NCBI GenBank assembly: GCA_017948555.1
Contig: JAFMYY010000016.1
Coordinates: 79,681 to 143,680, forward strand
DNA length: 64,000 bases
Reading direction: 5' to 3'
Source of the DNA: Cesiribacteraceae bacterium YIM B00369
GTDB taxonomy: Bacteria > Bacteroidota > Bacteroidia > Cytophagales > Cyclobacteriaceae
The notes beneath the pieces are model-generated. The model searched no databases, had not been told where the DNA came from, and saw nothing but the letters and a program-made list of their open reading frames with translations. A program made the translations under genes and the position numbers. Below, piece by piece: positions 18,903 through 27,586 of this stretch. Position 1 is the stretch's first letter. Every line of letters begins with the position of its first letter.

Positions 18903-18940
18903 CGAAAAGCTAAACGAATTAAAATCAGTTTAGCTTTTCG
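18903..18940 (-). terminator. 13-bp perfect hairpin overlapping the coaE stop codon
   Basis: CGAAAAGCTAAAC (18903-18915) and GTTTAGCTTTTCG (18928-18940) pair perfectly with a 12-nt loop. The right arm includes the coaE TAA stop (18930-18932) and its last codons. On the minus strand the distal arm carries TTTT inside the stem instead of after it. Confidence 0.7.
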
Positions 18941-19586
18941 CCTTTTTAACCAGCTCGCGGGAGCTGAACGTTTTGTGCAGCTTTAACACCTGCGGCAGGA
19001 GGAGCCTTTCCTCATCATTCTGCACTTTATAATCTGCCCGCCTGATTCTCTCCTCTTCAGGAAGTTGTCTGGAAATAATGGCTTCTATCTGCAGGCGGGA
19101 ACGGTGCTCATCCCTGATGACGGCACGCCTGATCCGCAACTCCTCCGGAGCCGCAACAGCAACCACGGCATCCAGGCTTTTATAAGAACCTGATTCAAAT
19201 AATAAAGCCGCTTCCTTAACCACATAAGGAACAGAACGCTGCTCCTTCAGCCACTTATCAAAATCGAGTCCCACACGGGGGTGTACGAGTCCGTTCAGCA
19301 ACTCAAGTTTTTCAGGATTATCAAATACTTCGCCGGCCAGAAAAGCACGGTTTAAAGTTCCGTCCTCTAAATAGGCGGCTTCACCAAAATGTCCTTTAAC
19401 CTGGCGCACCAATGTCTGGTCCTCTGCCATCAGTCGCTTAGCACGCGAATCGGCATCGTAAACAGGAATGCCTAAAACAGAAAATATCCTGCAAACAAGG
19501 CTTTTACCTGCGCCAATGCCACCGGTCACACCAATTTTTAATGGCAAATTGTTCAAATTATTATCTGGGGTTTCTTCTTCCGGCAT
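18930..19586 (-). CDS. coaE: dephospho-CoA kinase
   Basis: The 218-residue cytoplasmic kinase phosphorylates the ribose of dephospho-CoA, the last step of coenzyme A synthesis. It has the P-loop GGIGAGKS (22-29), the DADSRAK motif near 40-46 typical of CoaE, and the LLFESG segment. The ATG at 19586 overlaps the end of the upstream YbbR gene by 26 bp, so the two are translationally close. The first 15 residues are acidic and precede the core fold; they are an extension or a slightly long start call. The gene is last in the yajC-ybbR-coaE unit. Confidence 0.92.
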   Translation of the reverse strand: MPEEETPDNNLNNLPLKIGVTGGIGAGKSLVCRIFSVLGIPVYDADSRAKRLMAEDQTLVRQVKGHFGEAAYLEDGTLNRAFLAGEVFDNPEKLELLNGLVHPRVGLDFDKWLKEQRSVPYVVKEAALLFESGSYKSLDAVVAVAAPEELRIRRAVIRDEHRSRLQIEAIISRQLPEEERIRRADYKVQNDEERLLLPQVLKLHKTFSSRELVKKAKS

Positions 19587-20556
19587 AACGCAAGGGTACT
19601 GTTTCTGATTCTATTTCAACATCACTTACAAAGTAAGGCACTTCTCCTATGGTAAGCGTCACGGTGGAGTCACGGGGATTTAACCTTCTGTAATCAGCAA
19701 TTAACCTGAAACCTGCCGATTGTGCCTCATTTAAATTTTCATCACGGACGGTAAAAGAAACCACTGCCGTGGAATCCGCAAGATAAACACTTGAATCGGC
19801 CGGAAAATTTACCGGACGGATAGATGCCAGCCTTGTAGTACGGGAAAACCTGGCAACATCAAACCGTATCCGGATCTGATCCGGCTCAATACTAATCCTG
19901 TCCGATTCCATTTCAGAAAGGTCAATAACCTCATCAAAAGAACTATTTAACTGCTTATAAGGCACGGGCAGTAATAAAGAATCTGCAAGGCTCCTTATAA
20001 AGGAAGAGTTTGCAATTACTACAGCCGAATCCGGCTCCACCACCACGGGGCTTACTATACGATAATTTTTTTCTAAAGAGATGCCGGCACTATCAATGGC
20101 CAGCGCCACCTTCTTGGATTCTCTTTTCTCAATATTCAGATGAAGAGTGTCTGTAACGACATAATTGATCCGCACATCGCTCAGCTGGTCGGAGTCAGAA
20201 ATAATAGACTGAAGGGAAGCCTTGGTCAGGAACTTTAAATTTGAAGGATCTTCCTGCAGTAAAATTTTTATAGGCTGCTTATTAAACCAAAAGGTTTTTC
20301 GCAGCAAACTCCAGCCACCGCCGGTTACAACCACACTTACCTTTTCAGGCAGCTCTTCAACTACCACAAAATCTTCCCGGTTGTCATACACAAACTCAAC
20401 AGGATAGTTTAGCCGTGTGGCATAATCCTTATTTAAGGCATTAAAAAACCAGAAAGTGGTAGCCCCTGCAATGCACAGAGCTACCACCTTCCAGTTACTT
20501 CTTTCTGAAGTTAATAGTTTTTTTAATCCGTTAATTATGGACCTGGTTTGCTTCAA
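19561..20556 (-). CDS. YbbR-like domain protein
   Basis: The 331-residue protein has one N-terminal membrane helix (about 22-41, WKVVALCIAGATTFWFFNAL) and an extracytoplasmic part of repeated YbbR-type beta domains (for example RLNYPVEFVYDN and later VPYKQLNSSF). In Firmicutes YbbR/CdaR proteins regulate diadenylate cyclase; no cyclase gene is adjacent here, so that role is only an analogy. It overlaps yajC by 4 bp (ATGA type) and coaE by 26 bp. The yajC-ybbR-coaE order is common in Bacteroidota as far as I know. Confidence 0.8.
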   Translation of the reverse strand: MKQTRSIINGLKKLLTSERSNWKVVALCIAGATTFWFFNALNKDYATRLNYPVEFVYDNREDFVVVEELPEKVSVVVTGGGWSLLRKTFWFNKQPIKILLQEDPSNLKFLTKASLQSIISDSDQLSDVRINYVVTDTLHLNIEKRESKKVALAIDSAGISLEKNYRIVSPVVVEPDSAVVIANSSFIRSLADSLLLPVPYKQLNSSFDEVIDLSEMESDRISIEPDQIRIRFDVARFSRTTRLASIRPVNFPADSSVYLADSTAVVSFTVRDENLNEAQSAGFRLIADYRRLNPRDSTVTLTIGEVPYFVSDVEIESETVPLRYAGRRNPR

Positions 20557-20876
20557 GCTGCTTTAGTTTCTTTCGCAAATTTTTTACTTGCCTCAAGTGA
20601 AATGGCCGATTTCTCAAAAGTGAGCTTAGTGCCACGGTCTACATCAAGAACTACGGTATCTCCTTCGAAGCCGGAAATCCTTCCGTGCATACCGCCAATG
20701 GTTACAACATGGTCGCCTTTTTTGAGTGACTCAAGATAAGTTTTTTGATCCTTTTGCTTTTTCTGCTGCGGCCTCACCATAAAAAAGTAGAATATTATAA
20801 TAATTCCCCCAATAAGAATGAGGTTGCCCATCCAGCCATTATCGGCGGACATTTGCAGGAAAATAAAGTGAAGCAT
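20553..20876 (-). CDS. yajC: preprotein translocase subunit YajC
   Basis: A 107-residue protein with one membrane helix (about 16-34), followed by the family signature FMVRPQQKKQK and the conserved KKGDHVVTIGGMHGRI segment. YajC associates with SecDF at the SecYEG translocon. It is the first gene of a three-gene unit with the YbbR protein and coaE. A strong terminator lies upstream, so it likely has its own promoter. Confidence 0.95.
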   Translation of the reverse strand: MLHFIFLQMSADNGWMGNLILIGGIIIIFYFFMVRPQQKKQKDQKTYLESLKKGDHVVTIGGMHGRISGFEGDTVVLDVDRGTKLTFEKSAISLEASKKFAKETKAA

Positions 20877-20956
20877 AGTGGTTAAAGTACTGATGTGCTG
20901 AATTTGTTTATGTGCGAATTAAATAAAAAAAACGAAAATACAGAGCAATACCTTAT

Positions 20957-20998
20957 AAAAAGAGCAGAAAACTTCGCAGGAAGTCCGCTGCTCTTTTT
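20957..20998 (-). terminator. terminator of the DUF1573 gene
   Basis: AAAAAGAGCAG and CTGCTCTTTTT pair perfectly over 11 bp. An inner ACTTC/GAAGT stem extends the hairpin. It ends in five T on the minus strand and separates the DUF1573 gene from yajC. Confidence 0.88.
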
Positions 20999-21049
20999 AA
21001 GTATTTTGATAATATTTACGTTTTACCGGAATACGGCTACAGGTTGATA

Positions 21050-21604
21050 TTATTTTACAGGCCCGGCAGAAAGATCCTGACCTTTACCTTCCACATTACC
21101 TTTTATTCTGACGGTAGTGGTAGGGTTTTTAGTATTAGCAGTTATAGTAACCACTTTATTTTGTGCTCCTGTTTTGTTGCTGCTATCGAATTTCACCTGG
21201 ATTTCACCTGTTCCACCAACCGGGATAGGCTCCTTAGAATAACTTGGCACTGTACACCCGCAGGTAGCAGAGGCATTCTGGATTATAAGCGGAGCATCAC
21301 CCACATTCTTAAACTTAAAGGTATGCTCCACAACAGTACCTTCTTTTACAGTACCAAAATCATACTCTCCCTGCTGAAATTCAAAACTTGCTGCAGGCCC
21401 TTTGTTCTCTTCCACATTTGCCAGCTGGCCGGGAGAAGGGTTAACCACATTAGAAGCATTTACGGCCTGTCCGCCATTACCCTCAAGAGTGGCAACTCTT
21501 TGCTCAAGCCTGTCGACACGGCTTTCCATTTCAGGATTATTACAGCTGCTAAAGCCAAAAATACCGGCAGCTAACAGCATTGCATATGAGATATGCTTTT
21601 TCAT
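21050..21604 (-). CDS. DUF1573 lipoprotein
   Basis: The 184-residue protein starts best at the ATG whose complement is at 21602-21604. From there a lipoprotein signal with the lipobox GFSSC is clean, whereas a longer frame adds 29 unlikely residues. After the Cys a short Glu/Arg coiled segment (about 27-45) leads to one DUF1573 Ig-like domain with the family core TFKFKNVGDAPLIIQNASAT, CGCT and GGTGEIQVKF. The function is unknown; these domains are common in Bacteroidota periplasmic or surface proteins. It follows isocitrate dehydrogenase by 105 bp and precedes a terminator. Confidence 0.85.
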   Translation of the reverse strand: MKKHISYAMLLAAGIFGFSSCNNPEMESRVDRLEQRVATLEGNGGQAVNASNVVNPSPGQLANVEENKGPAASFEFQQGEYDFGTVKEGTVVEHTFKFKNVGDAPLIIQNASATCGCTVPSYSKEPIPVGGTGEIQVKFDSSNKTGAQNKVVTITANTKNPTTTVRIKGNVEGKGQDLSAGPVK

Positions 21605-21709
21605 ACAATTTATCTGGTTTATGATTTCTTTTATATAGTGACTCTGCGCCTCAGGGCCGTGATTATATATATAATACTGCCATAATGCCAATTGCCTTCC
21701 GGAGGTTCC

Positions 21710-22717
21710 TTATTTCTTAAGTTTTTCAATAACAAAGTCAGTAAACTCTGTTGTTGAAGCAGAACCACCAAGGTCGCCGGTACACTGGTCCTTATGCAGG
21801 AGGGTTTCGTTTATTGCGTTTTCAATATTTCGTGCATGATCGTGCAGTTCCATATGGTGCAGCATCATAATAGCTGAACGCAGCAATGCAGTCGGATTGG
21901 CTTTTCCCTGCCCTGCAATATCAGGCGCAGTGCCGTGTACAGCCTCAAAGATGGCAATCTCATCTCCTACATTAGCGCCTGCAACTACACCCAGTCCGCC
22001 AACAAGGCCTGCACAAAGGTCAGAAAGGATATCGCCAAACAGGTTGGTGGTTACAATTACATCAAACTGTTCCGGTTTAATCACCAGTTGCATACACATA
22101 TTATCCACGATCTTATCTTCGTATTTAATATCAGGGTATTGCTTTGAAATTTCGTCCCCCGCTTTCAGCAACAGCTTTCCTGCATTTTTAAGGATATTGG
22201 CTTTGTGCACCAGGGTAACTTTTTTACACCCCATTTTATGAGCGTATTCAAAAGCGCCTTTCACAATATTATAACAACCCTCCCAGCTCACGCGGCTGAT
22301 GGAATCAGCAATCTGAAGGCGTTCATCCATATATTCCAGCCCGGCGTACAAACCTTCGGTATTTTCCCTGAAAATACACAGGTTAACATTTGAGAATCTG
22401 GAAGCAACCCCTTCTGTACTAACACATGGCCTTATATTCTGATACAGATTGAAGGCCTGACGAAGTTGCACATTAACACTTTTGAAACCTTTACCTACAG
22501 GAGTGGTAATAGGGCCTTTCAGCGCAATTTTATTCTTTTTGATTGAGTTCAGGAGAGAGCCGGGAATTAACTCCCCAACTGTTTCAAGCGTAGTTTCACC
22601 CGCATTTTCTTCTTCCCATTCCACCGGCACCTGCGCTGCGGCAAATACCTTTTTAACTGCGTCTGTTATTTCGGGGCCTATTCCGTCTCCTTTGATTAAG
22701 GTTACTAATTTTGTCAT
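21710..22717 (-). CDS. NAD-dependent isocitrate dehydrogenase
   Basis: The 335-residue enzyme of the isocitrate/isopropylmalate dehydrogenase family oxidises isocitrate to 2-oxoglutarate with NAD. Substrate contacts are visible: Ser80, Asn82 and Arg86 in SVNVQLRQAF, Arg96 in NIRPC, Arg117 and Tyr124 in RENTEGLYAGLE. This pattern follows the mitochondrial NAD enzyme, while isopropylmalate dehydrogenases lack the ENTEG segment. The NAD-side motif FEAVHGTAPDIAGQGKANP is intact. The gene starts 3 bp after the YtxH gene stop, so they are probably one transcript. Confidence 0.88.
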   Translation of the reverse strand: MTKLVTLIKGDGIGPEITDAVKKVFAAAQVPVEWEEENAGETTLETVGELIPGSLLNSIKKNKIALKGPITTPVGKGFKSVNVQLRQAFNLYQNIRPCVSTEGVASRFSNVNLCIFRENTEGLYAGLEYMDERLQIADSISRVSWEGCYNIVKGAFEYAHKMGCKKVTLVHKANILKNAGKLLLKAGDEISKQYPDIKYEDKIVDNMCMQLVIKPEQFDVIVTTNLFGDILSDLCAGLVGGLGVVAGANVGDEIAIFEAVHGTAPDIAGQGKANPTALLRSAIMMLHHMELHDHARNIENAINETLLHKDQCTGDLGGSASTTEFTDFVIEKLKK

Positions 22718-22720
22718 AAC

Positions 22721-23023
22721 TTATAGTTTTTCTTCCTTCTTTATTTGTCCGATGAGGGTTTCCACATCCCTTAATAATTCTTCGGCTTTATTTTTAGCAT
22801 CTGTAATAACTCTTTCTCCTTCGGATTTTGCTGCACTTTCCGGCAGATCCTCCGACTGCAGTTCATTCAGAATATCTTCTAATGCAGCCTTAAACCTGAA
22901 CAAATTATAGGAAACCCTGCCACGTGTATTGGATCCTTTATCGGGAGCAAATAAAACACCTACAGCCCAGCCTGTAGCTACGCCGGTTAACAGAGATAAG
23001 AAGCCTATGGTACCTTTATTCAT
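22721..23023 (-). CDS. YtxH-domain membrane protein
   Basis: A 100-residue protein starting at MNKGTIGF. One glycine-rich membrane helix (about 4-24) ends in the FAPDKGSNTRGRV motif typical of YtxH proteins, followed by an amphipathic, Lys/Glu-rich helical tail. YtxH proteins are linked to envelope or general stress, and the function here is not known. An upstream in-frame ATG at 23047 overlaps the nusB end; the later start is preferred because it begins directly with the conserved core. It lies between nusB and isocitrate dehydrogenase. Confidence 0.8.
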   Translation of the reverse strand: MNKGTIGFLSLLTGVATGWAVGVLFAPDKGSNTRGRVSYNLFRFKAALEDILNELQSEDLPESAAKSEGERVITDAKNKAEELLRDVETLIGQIKKEEKL

Positions 23024-23033
23024 AATAACAAGA

Positions 23034-24206
23034 TTATTTGTTGTCAATTAATCCTCTTCCGCTTTTACGTATAACGCCTTTTTCCTGGAGTTCGTTTGAA
23101 AGTACATCAAGAACTCCGTTTACAAAAAATTTACTTTTGGGCGTACTGTATTTTTTAGAAAGCTCAATATACTCGTTTATTGTCACTTTTACAGGAATAC
23201 TACTAAAATTAATCATCTCACTCAGGGCCATCATCAGGATAACTTTATCTAACAGAGCAATCCTGTCCACCTCCCAGTTTTTACTTTTTCCGGAGATCAT
23301 TTCCTCGTACTCCTTCTCATTTTTAATACTATTGTTGAACAGATCGATAAAAAACTCCTTATCATCCTCCCAGTTATAGGACAGTTCTGCCAATTCGTGC
23401 TGGTCGGTACTATCCTCTTCCAGCGATTTAACTGTACGCTGCACCATACTCTTCAGCACCTCCTGGTTCTCTGCCCAGTAAAGGTCCCTCTCTTCCATAT
23501 AGGAATTTACCAGGTCATGCTTAAACAGCACTTTCTTTACCACATACTGAACAACCTTTTTATCCTCCTCAAAATCGGGAGCATCTTTTTGCAGGTATTC
23601 CTTAAAGGTATCGTCGTTGCCTAACACCTCTTTATACAGCTGCTTCATAAAATCCTGCTCCTCTTTCCAATGGAGATTGTACTTTATAGCCGCCACCTGC
23701 AGGGGCTTATTTGAGGCAAGTAAAGCTACTGCCTTATTACGGATCCAGTTGGAGTCATCCACCAGCGCCTTACGCCCCAGGTTCAGTCTTTTTTCGCGTT
23801 CGTTCTGTGCAAAATCAACCAGTTCAGTAATTAATAACAAAAAAGCCAGATAGCGTTCAGCAATCTTTTCGGCCTCGGCCACCATACTTTTACGCAAATG
23901 GCTTACATCCTGCCGAACCAGCTTCTCAAAATAGTTCAGGGCATCCTGCGCTGCATTTACCTGCACTTCAGTATATTCATCAACCCCGGTAAGCCTTCCC
24001 TTATCATAGCTTTTTATAAATAGTTCTGAGGCTGCCTTTCGGTTCTCCTTCAACTTAACAGGATCCTGTACCTCCATGGAGTTCAGATCAGGAGTAAATT
24101 CTTCCCGTATCAAATCCAGTCCAAGGTGGTAGTCTGACTGCCTGCACTGAAAAAAGGCAAAAATGTTTTGCATTGCCTTTATGCGTAAATATCTTCTGTT
24201 AAGCAT
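23034..24206 (-). CDS. nusB: transcription antitermination factor NusB, long Bacteroidota form
   Basis: NusB acts with NusE (S10) at boxA in rRNA antitermination. The C-terminal part carries the NusB core (DRIALLDKVILMMALSEM and VTINEYIELSKKYSTPKSKFFVNGVLD, about 310-370), and the N-terminal segment LNRRYLRIKAMQNIFAF also fits. At 390 residues it is more than twice the E. coli protein. The extra middle, about 60-290, is helical and charged and is usual in Bacteroidota. It is the first gene of the cluster with the YtxH and isocitrate dehydrogenase genes. Confidence 0.9.
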   Translation of the reverse strand: MLNRRYLRIKAMQNIFAFFQCRQSDYHLGLDLIREEFTPDLNSMEVQDPVKLKENRKAASELFIKSYDKGRLTGVDEYTEVQVNAAQDALNYFEKLVRQDVSHLRKSMVAEAEKIAERYLAFLLLITELVDFAQNEREKRLNLGRKALVDDSNWIRNKAVALLASNKPLQVAAIKYNLHWKEEQDFMKQLYKEVLGNDDTFKEYLQKDAPDFEEDKKVVQYVVKKVLFKHDLVNSYMEERDLYWAENQEVLKSMVQRTVKSLEEDSTDQHELAELSYNWEDDKEFFIDLFNNSIKNEKEYEEMISGKSKNWEVDRIALLDKVILMMALSEMINFSSIPVKVTINEYIELSKKYSTPKSKFFVNGVLDVLSNELQEKGVIRKSGRGLIDNK

Positions 24207-24415
24207 TATCCTTTTTTATAATCGTTTTAAACCCTGAAAGTGCTATGATTCTGTTGCTTTAACACTTTTCATAGTTTAATACGATTCCTGTAAATTATGT
24301 TCTTTATAATTAGTTATTCCCTATTACGCTGTTGATCTGCAAATATTGGACTGGCAATCCAGAATTAAATTGTGTATAAAAAAATACACTACTCAACACC
24401 CTCTGTTACTCTATA

Positions 24416-25516
24416 TTAATAAGACAGCTTTACCCTGCCCACATCCTGTATGCGCCTGAGTGCCATTTCTATGGCTGCATGCTGGGGCGTTACCCCTTCC
24501 ATATCGGCCTTATGGAGAATGTCAGTGCAAATATCGTATACCCGCTCCGCCTTCAGGTAAGCGCGCTCACGCTGGTAACCTCCTTCAAATTCAGCAACCA
24601 CGTTAATGAGGCCTCCTGCGTTGATCAGGAAATCCGGCGCATAAATAATGCCTTTTTCCTGCAGCATTTTTCCATGCTTTTCTTCCTCGGCCAGCTGATT
24701 ATTTGCGGCACCTGCTATTACATTGCACTTCAGGCGGGGAATAGATGCATCGTTCAATATTGCCCCCATTGCGCAGGGAGAGTAAATGTCAATATCAAGG
24801 TCCAGCATCTTGTCCGGCAATACCACCTCTGCCCCAAAAGTATCTGAAACATACTTGAGTCTTTCGGCTGCAATATCGCTCACGAACACTTTTGCATTTT
24901 CTTTGTGGAGACGTTCCACCAGGTAAGTACCCACCTGCCCTACTCCCTGCACCAGTATTTTCTTTCCTTCGAGGCTGTCGCTGCCCCATGCTTTTTTGGC
25001 TGCCGCCTTCATCCCCAGGAAGGTACTGTAGGCAGTAACCGGAGAAGGATCTCCGCCGCCACCCATTACCTCAGGCAGGCCTGTTACATATTCTGTTTCC
25101 AGAGCTATATATTCCATATCGGCCGTCCGGATGTTAACATCCTCAGCTGTTATATAGCGCCCCCCAAGGCTATCTACAAACCGGCCAAAGCGCCGCATAA
25201 AAGCCTCTGTTTTCTGGGTTTTAGCATCACCTATAATTACAGCTTTACCTCCTCCCACATTCAGTCCGGAAATAGCCGCTTTAAATGTCATCCCGCGCGA
25301 CAAACGGAGAACATCCGTAACAGCCTCCTGCTCAGTAGTATACTGCCACATGCGGGTTCCGCCCAGCGAAGGCCCCAGTGTGGTATTGTGAATGGCAATA
25401 ATTGCCTTCAGTCCGGTGGCTTTATCATAGCACATCACCAACTGTTCGTGCTCCATTTCTTCCATTTGGGCATACACAGTTTTATTTACTGTATACACGT
25501 CTTTTATCTCTGCCAT
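24416..25516 (-). CDS. leucine dehydrogenase (Glu/Leu/Phe/Val dehydrogenase family)
   Basis: The 366-residue enzyme reversibly deaminates leucine (also valine and isoleucine) to the 2-oxo acid with NAD. Both catalytic lysines are present: Lys79 in RGMTFKAA and Lys91 in GLNVGGGKAVI. The NAD fold has GVGQVG at 191-196, and the GGGGDPSPVTAYSTF motif is typical of leucine dehydrogenase. The length fits. In Bacteroidota the enzyme often supplies precursors of branched-chain fatty acids, which would fit the lipids of this group (inference). It has a good promoter at 25585-25615. Confidence 0.9.
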   Translation of the reverse strand: MAEIKDVYTVNKTVYAQMEEMEHEQLVMCYDKATGLKAIIAIHNTTLGPSLGGTRMWQYTTEQEAVTDVLRLSRGMTFKAAISGLNVGGGKAVIIGDAKTQKTEAFMRRFGRFVDSLGGRYITAEDVNIRTADMEYIALETEYVTGLPEVMGGGGDPSPVTAYSTFLGMKAAAKKAWGSDSLEGKKILVQGVGQVGTYLVERLHKENAKVFVSDIAAERLKYVSDTFGAEVVLPDKMLDLDIDIYSPCAMGAILNDASIPRLKCNVIAGAANNQLAEEEKHGKMLQEKGIIYAPDFLINAGGLINVVAEFEGGYQRERAYLKAERVYDICTDILHKADMEGVTPQHAAIEMALRRIQDVGRVKLSY

Positions 25517-25584
25517 TTACAGATATTTACAGTTTATACTACCTTTACAACCGGAAGGGTATCGGGCAATTTTAAAAAATAATA

Positions 25585-25615
25585 CAAAATTAGCCCTTTT
25601 CGCTGAGTATATCAA
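25585..25615 (-). promoter_or_regulatory. leucine dehydrogenase promoter
   Basis: On the minus strand, TAATTTTG (25585-25592) matches the -7 consensus, with TTG (25613-25615) 20 bp upstream. It is nearly identical to the gcvP promoter. The leader would be about 60 nt. Confidence 0.65.
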
Positions 25616-25666
25616 TCGACCCTGCATTATAATAACCTATATAAAACTACATACGTTGTACTTAAG

Positions 25667-27457
25667 GTGAAAGAACTAAGTTATCTCAACAAATATTTAA
25701 TAAAATATAAGCGGTACCTCATACTGGGTACTATTTTCATTATTATATCTAATATTTTTGCCATTATTCCGGCACAGGTGGTGCGATATGCATTCGATCT
25801 GGTAAAAGAAAATATTGAGGTATACAGGCTTTACCGCAACCTGGATATACAGGAATCTATCTTTGATATGTTTGCCCACAGCATTTTTGTTTACGGGCTT
25901 ATCATCCTGAGCATGGCTATTCTGAGAGGAATATTCCTTTTCCTTGTCCGGCAAACTATTATTGCCATGTCGCGGCATATTGAATTTGATCTTAAAAATG
26001 AAATTTACCAGCATTACCAGAGTCTTCCTCTGAGTTTTTACCGCAGGAATAATACAGGCGACCTGATGGCCCGTATTTCAGAAGATGTAAATAAGGTAAG
26101 AATGTACCTTGGGCCGGCTATTATGTACGGGCTTAACCTGCTTACCCTCTTCATGATCCTGATCCCGTATATGATATCAGTAAACCCGCGGCTCACCTTA
26201 TATGCCCTGCTGCCCCTTCCCCTGCTCTCTGCCAGCATATACTTTGTAAACAACCTTATCCACCGGCGCTCCGAGGCAATTCAGCGTGCTTTGGGCGGCC
26301 TTTCCACTTTTACTCAGGAAGCCTTTTCAGGCATAAGGGTATTAAAAGCTTTTGCCCGTGAGAGCGATTCGGCAGCCCGGTTTGATGTAAAGAGCAATGA
26401 ATACAAAGACAAATCCTTACGGCTTACATTTGTAAATGCTCTTTTTTACCCGCTCATTATGGCCCTTATCGGGCTTAGCACTGTTCTTACCGTTTATGTG
26501 GGAGGGGTGGAAGTTATGCGCGGAGCCATTTCCACCGGAAATATTGCTGAGTTTGTAATTTATGTAAACCTGCTTACATGGCCTGTAACATCGGTAGGCT
26601 GGGTAACCAGTATTGTACAGCAGGCTGCAGCCTCGCAAAGCAGGATCAATGAATTTTTACATACCAAAAACAATATTACTTCCACTGAAAATATGGAAAA
26701 GGAAATTGAAGGTTACATCAGCTTCAGGGATGTAAGCTTTGTATATCCTGATTCTGGCATCCGTGCATTGAAGAACATTTCCTTTGAGGTGGCCCCGGGG
26801 CAATCGCTTGCCGTTATTGGTACTACCGGCTCCGGTAAAAGCACTATAGCCAACCTCCTTCTCCGCATGTACGACAGCACAAGCGGGGAAATTAAAATTG
26901 ATGAACACTCTATTGAAGCCTACAATATCAGCAGCCTGCGTGCCCAGACAGGCTATGTTCCTCAGGATGTATTCCTCTTTTCCGAGTCGATACGCGATAA
27001 TATATCTTTTGGCAATATAGAACTGACGGATGAACAGGTAAACGCTGCCGCTGCCGATGCTGACCTGCTGGAAAATATTGACCGTTTTCCGCAGGGCTTT
27101 GAGACTAAACTTGGTGAGCGGGGTATAACGTTAAGCGGCGGCCAGAAGCAAAGGGTAAGCATTGCCCGCGCCATTGCCCGAAACCCTAAAATTCTTATCC
27201 TGGATGATTCCCTCTCGGCTGTAGACACAAAAACAGAGAACAGCATTTTACAGTCCCTCAAAAAAATAATGAAAGGGCGTACCAGTATCATTATATCTCA
27301 CAGAGTATCATCAGCTAAACTGGCCGACAAAATAATTGTACTGGACGATGGGGTTATTGTGGAACAGGGCACTAACGAAAGCCTGCTGGCAAGGGGTGGT
27401 GTTTACAAAGAACTGTATGATAAACAACTTACCGAAGAGGTGGCAGGCGAAGAGTAG
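25667..27457 (+). CDS. ABC exporter half-transporter (permease fused to ATPase) with a non-canonical Walker B
   Basis: The 596-residue protein has six transmembrane helices (about 17-330) followed by a nucleotide-binding domain with Walker A GTTGSGKST (385-393), Q-loop (VPQDVF), signature LSGGQ (489-493), Walker B ILILDD (509-514) and H-loop His545. The catalytic glutamate after Walker B is Asp514 (LDDSLSAVD). This is typical of the inactive-site subunit of heterodimeric exporters such as BmrC or TM287. No second half-transporter is adjacent. The start is a GTG at 25667; no upstream ATG is in frame. Substrates could be drugs, lipids or peptides. Confidence 0.9.
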   Translation: MKELSYLNKYLIKYKRYLILGTIFIIISNIFAIIPAQVVRYAFDLVKENIEVYRLYRNLDIQESIFDMFAHSIFVYGLIILSMAILRGIFLFLVRQTIIAMSRHIEFDLKNEIYQHYQSLPLSFYRRNNTGDLMARISEDVNKVRMYLGPAIMYGLNLLTLFMILIPYMISVNPRLTLYALLPLPLLSASIYFVNNLIHRRSEAIQRALGGLSTFTQEAFSGIRVLKAFARESDSAARFDVKSNEYKDKSLRLTFVNALFYPLIMALIGLSTVLTVYVGGVEVMRGAISTGNIAEFVIYVNLLTWPVTSVGWVTSIVQQAAASQSRINEFLHTKNNITSTENMEKEIEGYISFRDVSFVYPDSGIRALKNISFEVAPGQSLAVIGTTGSGKSTIANLLLRMYDSTSGEIKIDEHSIEAYNISSLRAQTGYVPQDVFLFSESIRDNISFGNIELTDEQVNAAAADADLLENIDRFPQGFETKLGERGITLSGGQKQRVSIARAIARNPKILILDDSLSAVDTKTENSILQSLKKIMKGRTSIIISHRVSSAKLADKIIVLDDGVIVEQGTNESLLARGGVYKELYDKQLTEEVAGEE

Positions 27458-27458
27458 T

Positions 27459-27490
27459 GTTGTTCGTTGTTTGTTGTTTGTTGTTTGTTC
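27459..27490 (+). repeat. tandem heptamer repeat GTTGTTY
   Basis: Four head-to-tail copies of GTTGTTC/GTTGTTT start 2 bp after the ABC exporter stop, with a partial fifth copy. It is a short simple repeat between stop codon and terminator. Confidence 0.75.
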
Positions 27491-27500
27491 AGTAAAATAC

Positions 27501-27537
27501 AAAAGGCTCCTGTTTGTTATAAACGGGAGCCTTTTTT
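27501..27537 (+). terminator. terminator of the ABC exporter gene
   Basis: AAAAGGCTCC pairs with GGAGCCTTTT, extended by GTTT/AAAC, and six T follow. On the other strand the AAAA arm also gives a T-run, so it may serve both convergent genes. Confidence 0.88.
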
Positions 27538-27586
27538 CCTCAAAATTTCCTAAACCTGACTTTTTACTTCTGCAGGAATAACACTG

